Below, piece by piece: positions 63,163 through 64,000 of a stretch of 64,000 bases of DNA. The notes beneath the pieces were generated by a model. That model worked only from the letters and a program-made list of their open reading frames with translations. It did no database searches and was not told the DNA's origin. The stretch's first letter is position 1; the number at the start of each line of letters is the position of its first letter. This DNA is from Nephrocerus scutellatus. Its lineage: Eukaryota > Arthropoda > Insecta > Diptera > Pipunculidae. The stretch covers positions 63,998,882 through 64,062,881 of the forward strand of contig OX352761.1 in NCBI GenBank assembly GCA_947095585.1. Direction: 5' to 3'. Both the position numbers and the translations under genes were made by a program.

Positions 63163-63492
63163 TTGTCCACTAATTTAGTAAGATTGCGCAAGTTGGAAAC
63201 TGAGGACATCACACAAATCCCTCAAGCCCCCATTGATGAGAAGCTTAGAAAATCAAAGACTGGACGCTTCCAGAACGACAGGAATTCAGCATCTAATTTC
63301 CGTCCAAAATGCTTTAGATGTCAGAGACCTGGAGATTTTATCCGCGACTGCAAGGAACCAAGACCAGTACAAACTTCAGTACAGCCAGTGAAACGTGTCA
63401 AGAGGCCTGAAAATTTGCGGCAGATAGGCGCATCACAGATGAATGAAGTGCAGCAGCCAGCTTACCTCGTAGCTGTAGACCAGGAAAACTAA
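63163..63492 (+). pseudogene. Gypsy gag C-terminus with altered zinc knuckle
   Basis: 109 residues with LVRLRKLETEDITQIPQA, then CFRCQRPGDFIRDCKEPRP. This is a CX2CX4HX4C-type knuckle in which the His position is Asp (GD instead of GH), so zinc binding is probably lost. The stop at 63490 comes before the protease, which is in another frame. The N-terminal capsid is missing. Confidence 0.7.
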
Positions 63493-63509
63493 GTTGCACC
63501 AGCTTTACG

Positions 63510-63950
63510 GGGCGTAGGCTAGTAAAGAGGAAAGAGAGCCCCAAGGTCACACTAAACATTGCCCAATTTGGAAAGGACAGCAACAGCTTGGTTGTAAGTG
63601 GTGTGTTAGAAGGAAAACCATGTACGTTTACCTTGGATACAGGAGCTTCCAGATCAATTGTAAATCCCAAATTGGTCTCCAAAGGTCAAGTGGAAAAAGT
63701 ATTTCGTTATAATTTGAGGACAGCGACGGGTGAAGTTGCATCAATTAAAGGAGAGTGCTCCTGTAGTGTCATGTTTAGAGGAATACGGTTTTCTCATCGT
63801 TTTATTGTTAGAGATGAATGCATTTTGAGCTTGGATTTCATGACAGAGCACGAGATGTCGCTTGATTTGAAGAACCACGTGTTAAAATGGCGTAATGTGG
63901 AAGTACCCCTGCAAATAAACGACAACCAGATTGGCGGTCTAAGAAAATGA
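63510..63950 (+). pseudogene. Gypsy aspartic protease (element runs off the window)
   Basis: The frame 63588-63950 reads GVLEGKPCTFTLDTGASRSI, with the DTGA active site, then LRTATGEVASIKGECSCSVM and DECILSLDFMTEHEMSLDLK, the standard retropepsin layout (the ILG(M/L)DF-type end here ILSLDF). It ends at 63950, and the following plus-strand sequence probably continues toward RT beyond the window. Confidence 0.78.
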
Positions 63951-64000
63951 CTGAAGCAAAAGAAGAGATACCACCAATGTGCGAGAAAATCATCTGTGGC

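Noticed and set aside
1..64000. Host protein-coding genes
   Set aside because: Every coding signal with recognisable domains belongs to a mobile element; no remaining frame shows conserved non-transposon domains or convincing exon structure.

Overview
This window reads as a transposon-dense stretch of an insect (arthropod, probably dipteran) nuclear genome. It is AT-rich, has no recognisable host gene and no bacterial operon structure. Almost every coding segment belongs to a mobile element: LTR retrotransposons (BEL/Pao, two Ty3/gypsy elements plus a third running off the end, two copia-type), non-LTR LINEs of at least three lineages, Helitrons, a PIF/Harbinger element, two Tc1/mariner-superfamily elements, a MITE-like foldback and a tRNA-derived SINE. 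Most reading frames are broken by stops, frameshifts or deletions. Insect origin is inferred from the family mix, from a mariner with DD41D spacing (the rosa type known from tephritid flies) and from a copia primer-binding site that matches the anticodon arm of initiator tRNA-Met. The species is not determined.

Layout. 1-4.5 kb: minus-strand BEL/Pao remnant. 4.75-7.5 kb: minus-strand internally deleted Helitron (A). 7.9-9.2 kb: PIF/Harbinger element with ~40-bp terminal inverted repeats. 9.2-10.3 kb: remnant of an endonuclease-bearing LINE. 10.36-15.4 kb: jockey/CR1-like LINE pieces, including a 1,037-bp tandem repeat of the LINE 3' end. 15.4-26.7 kb: a mosaic segmental duplication in which LINE, a second LINE fragment, a 118-bp satellite carrying a SINE, and a gypsy LTR with its leader recur with very few differences. 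26.4-33.8 kb: plus-strand gypsy with a Tc1-like element in its protease gene. 33.8-39 kb: a LINE apparently split by a minus-strand gypsy with an unusual extra ORF between integrase and polypurine tract. 39.3-42.7 kb: Helitron remnants, nested inverted repeats and a perfect 189-bp tandem duplication. 42.9-44 kb: LINE and copia debris. 44.5-48.9 kb: a copia-type element with intact 142-bp LTRs and a 5-bp target duplication. 49.3-52.3 kb: plus-strand LINE interrupted by a SINE. 52.7-56.5 kb: second Helitron (B), inverted relative to A, carrying a deleted DD41D mariner. 56.6-57.8 kb: two arrays of a ~75-bp repeat that looks like iterated mini-exons with splice sites. 58.9-61.5 kb: minus-strand retroviral envelope-like remnant interrupted by a 1.5-kb solo LTR (4-bp target duplication). 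61.5-63 kb: minus-strand LINE. 63.1-64 kb: plus-strand gypsy gag/protease, cut by the window end.

The relationships are nested insertions rather than a pathway: mariner in Helitron, Tc1-like in gypsy, SINE in satellite and in LINE, LINE tail in gypsy LTR, gypsy in LINE, solo LTR in envelope remnant. The strongest unexplained structure is inside the solo LTR (60.60-60.93 kb): four stem-loops, plus a degenerate fifth, at 69-79 bp spacing. They share a 19-nt loop while their stems differ in sequence and stay paired, just downstream of a TATA box. The splice-site-bearing repeats at 56.6-57.8 kb are second.
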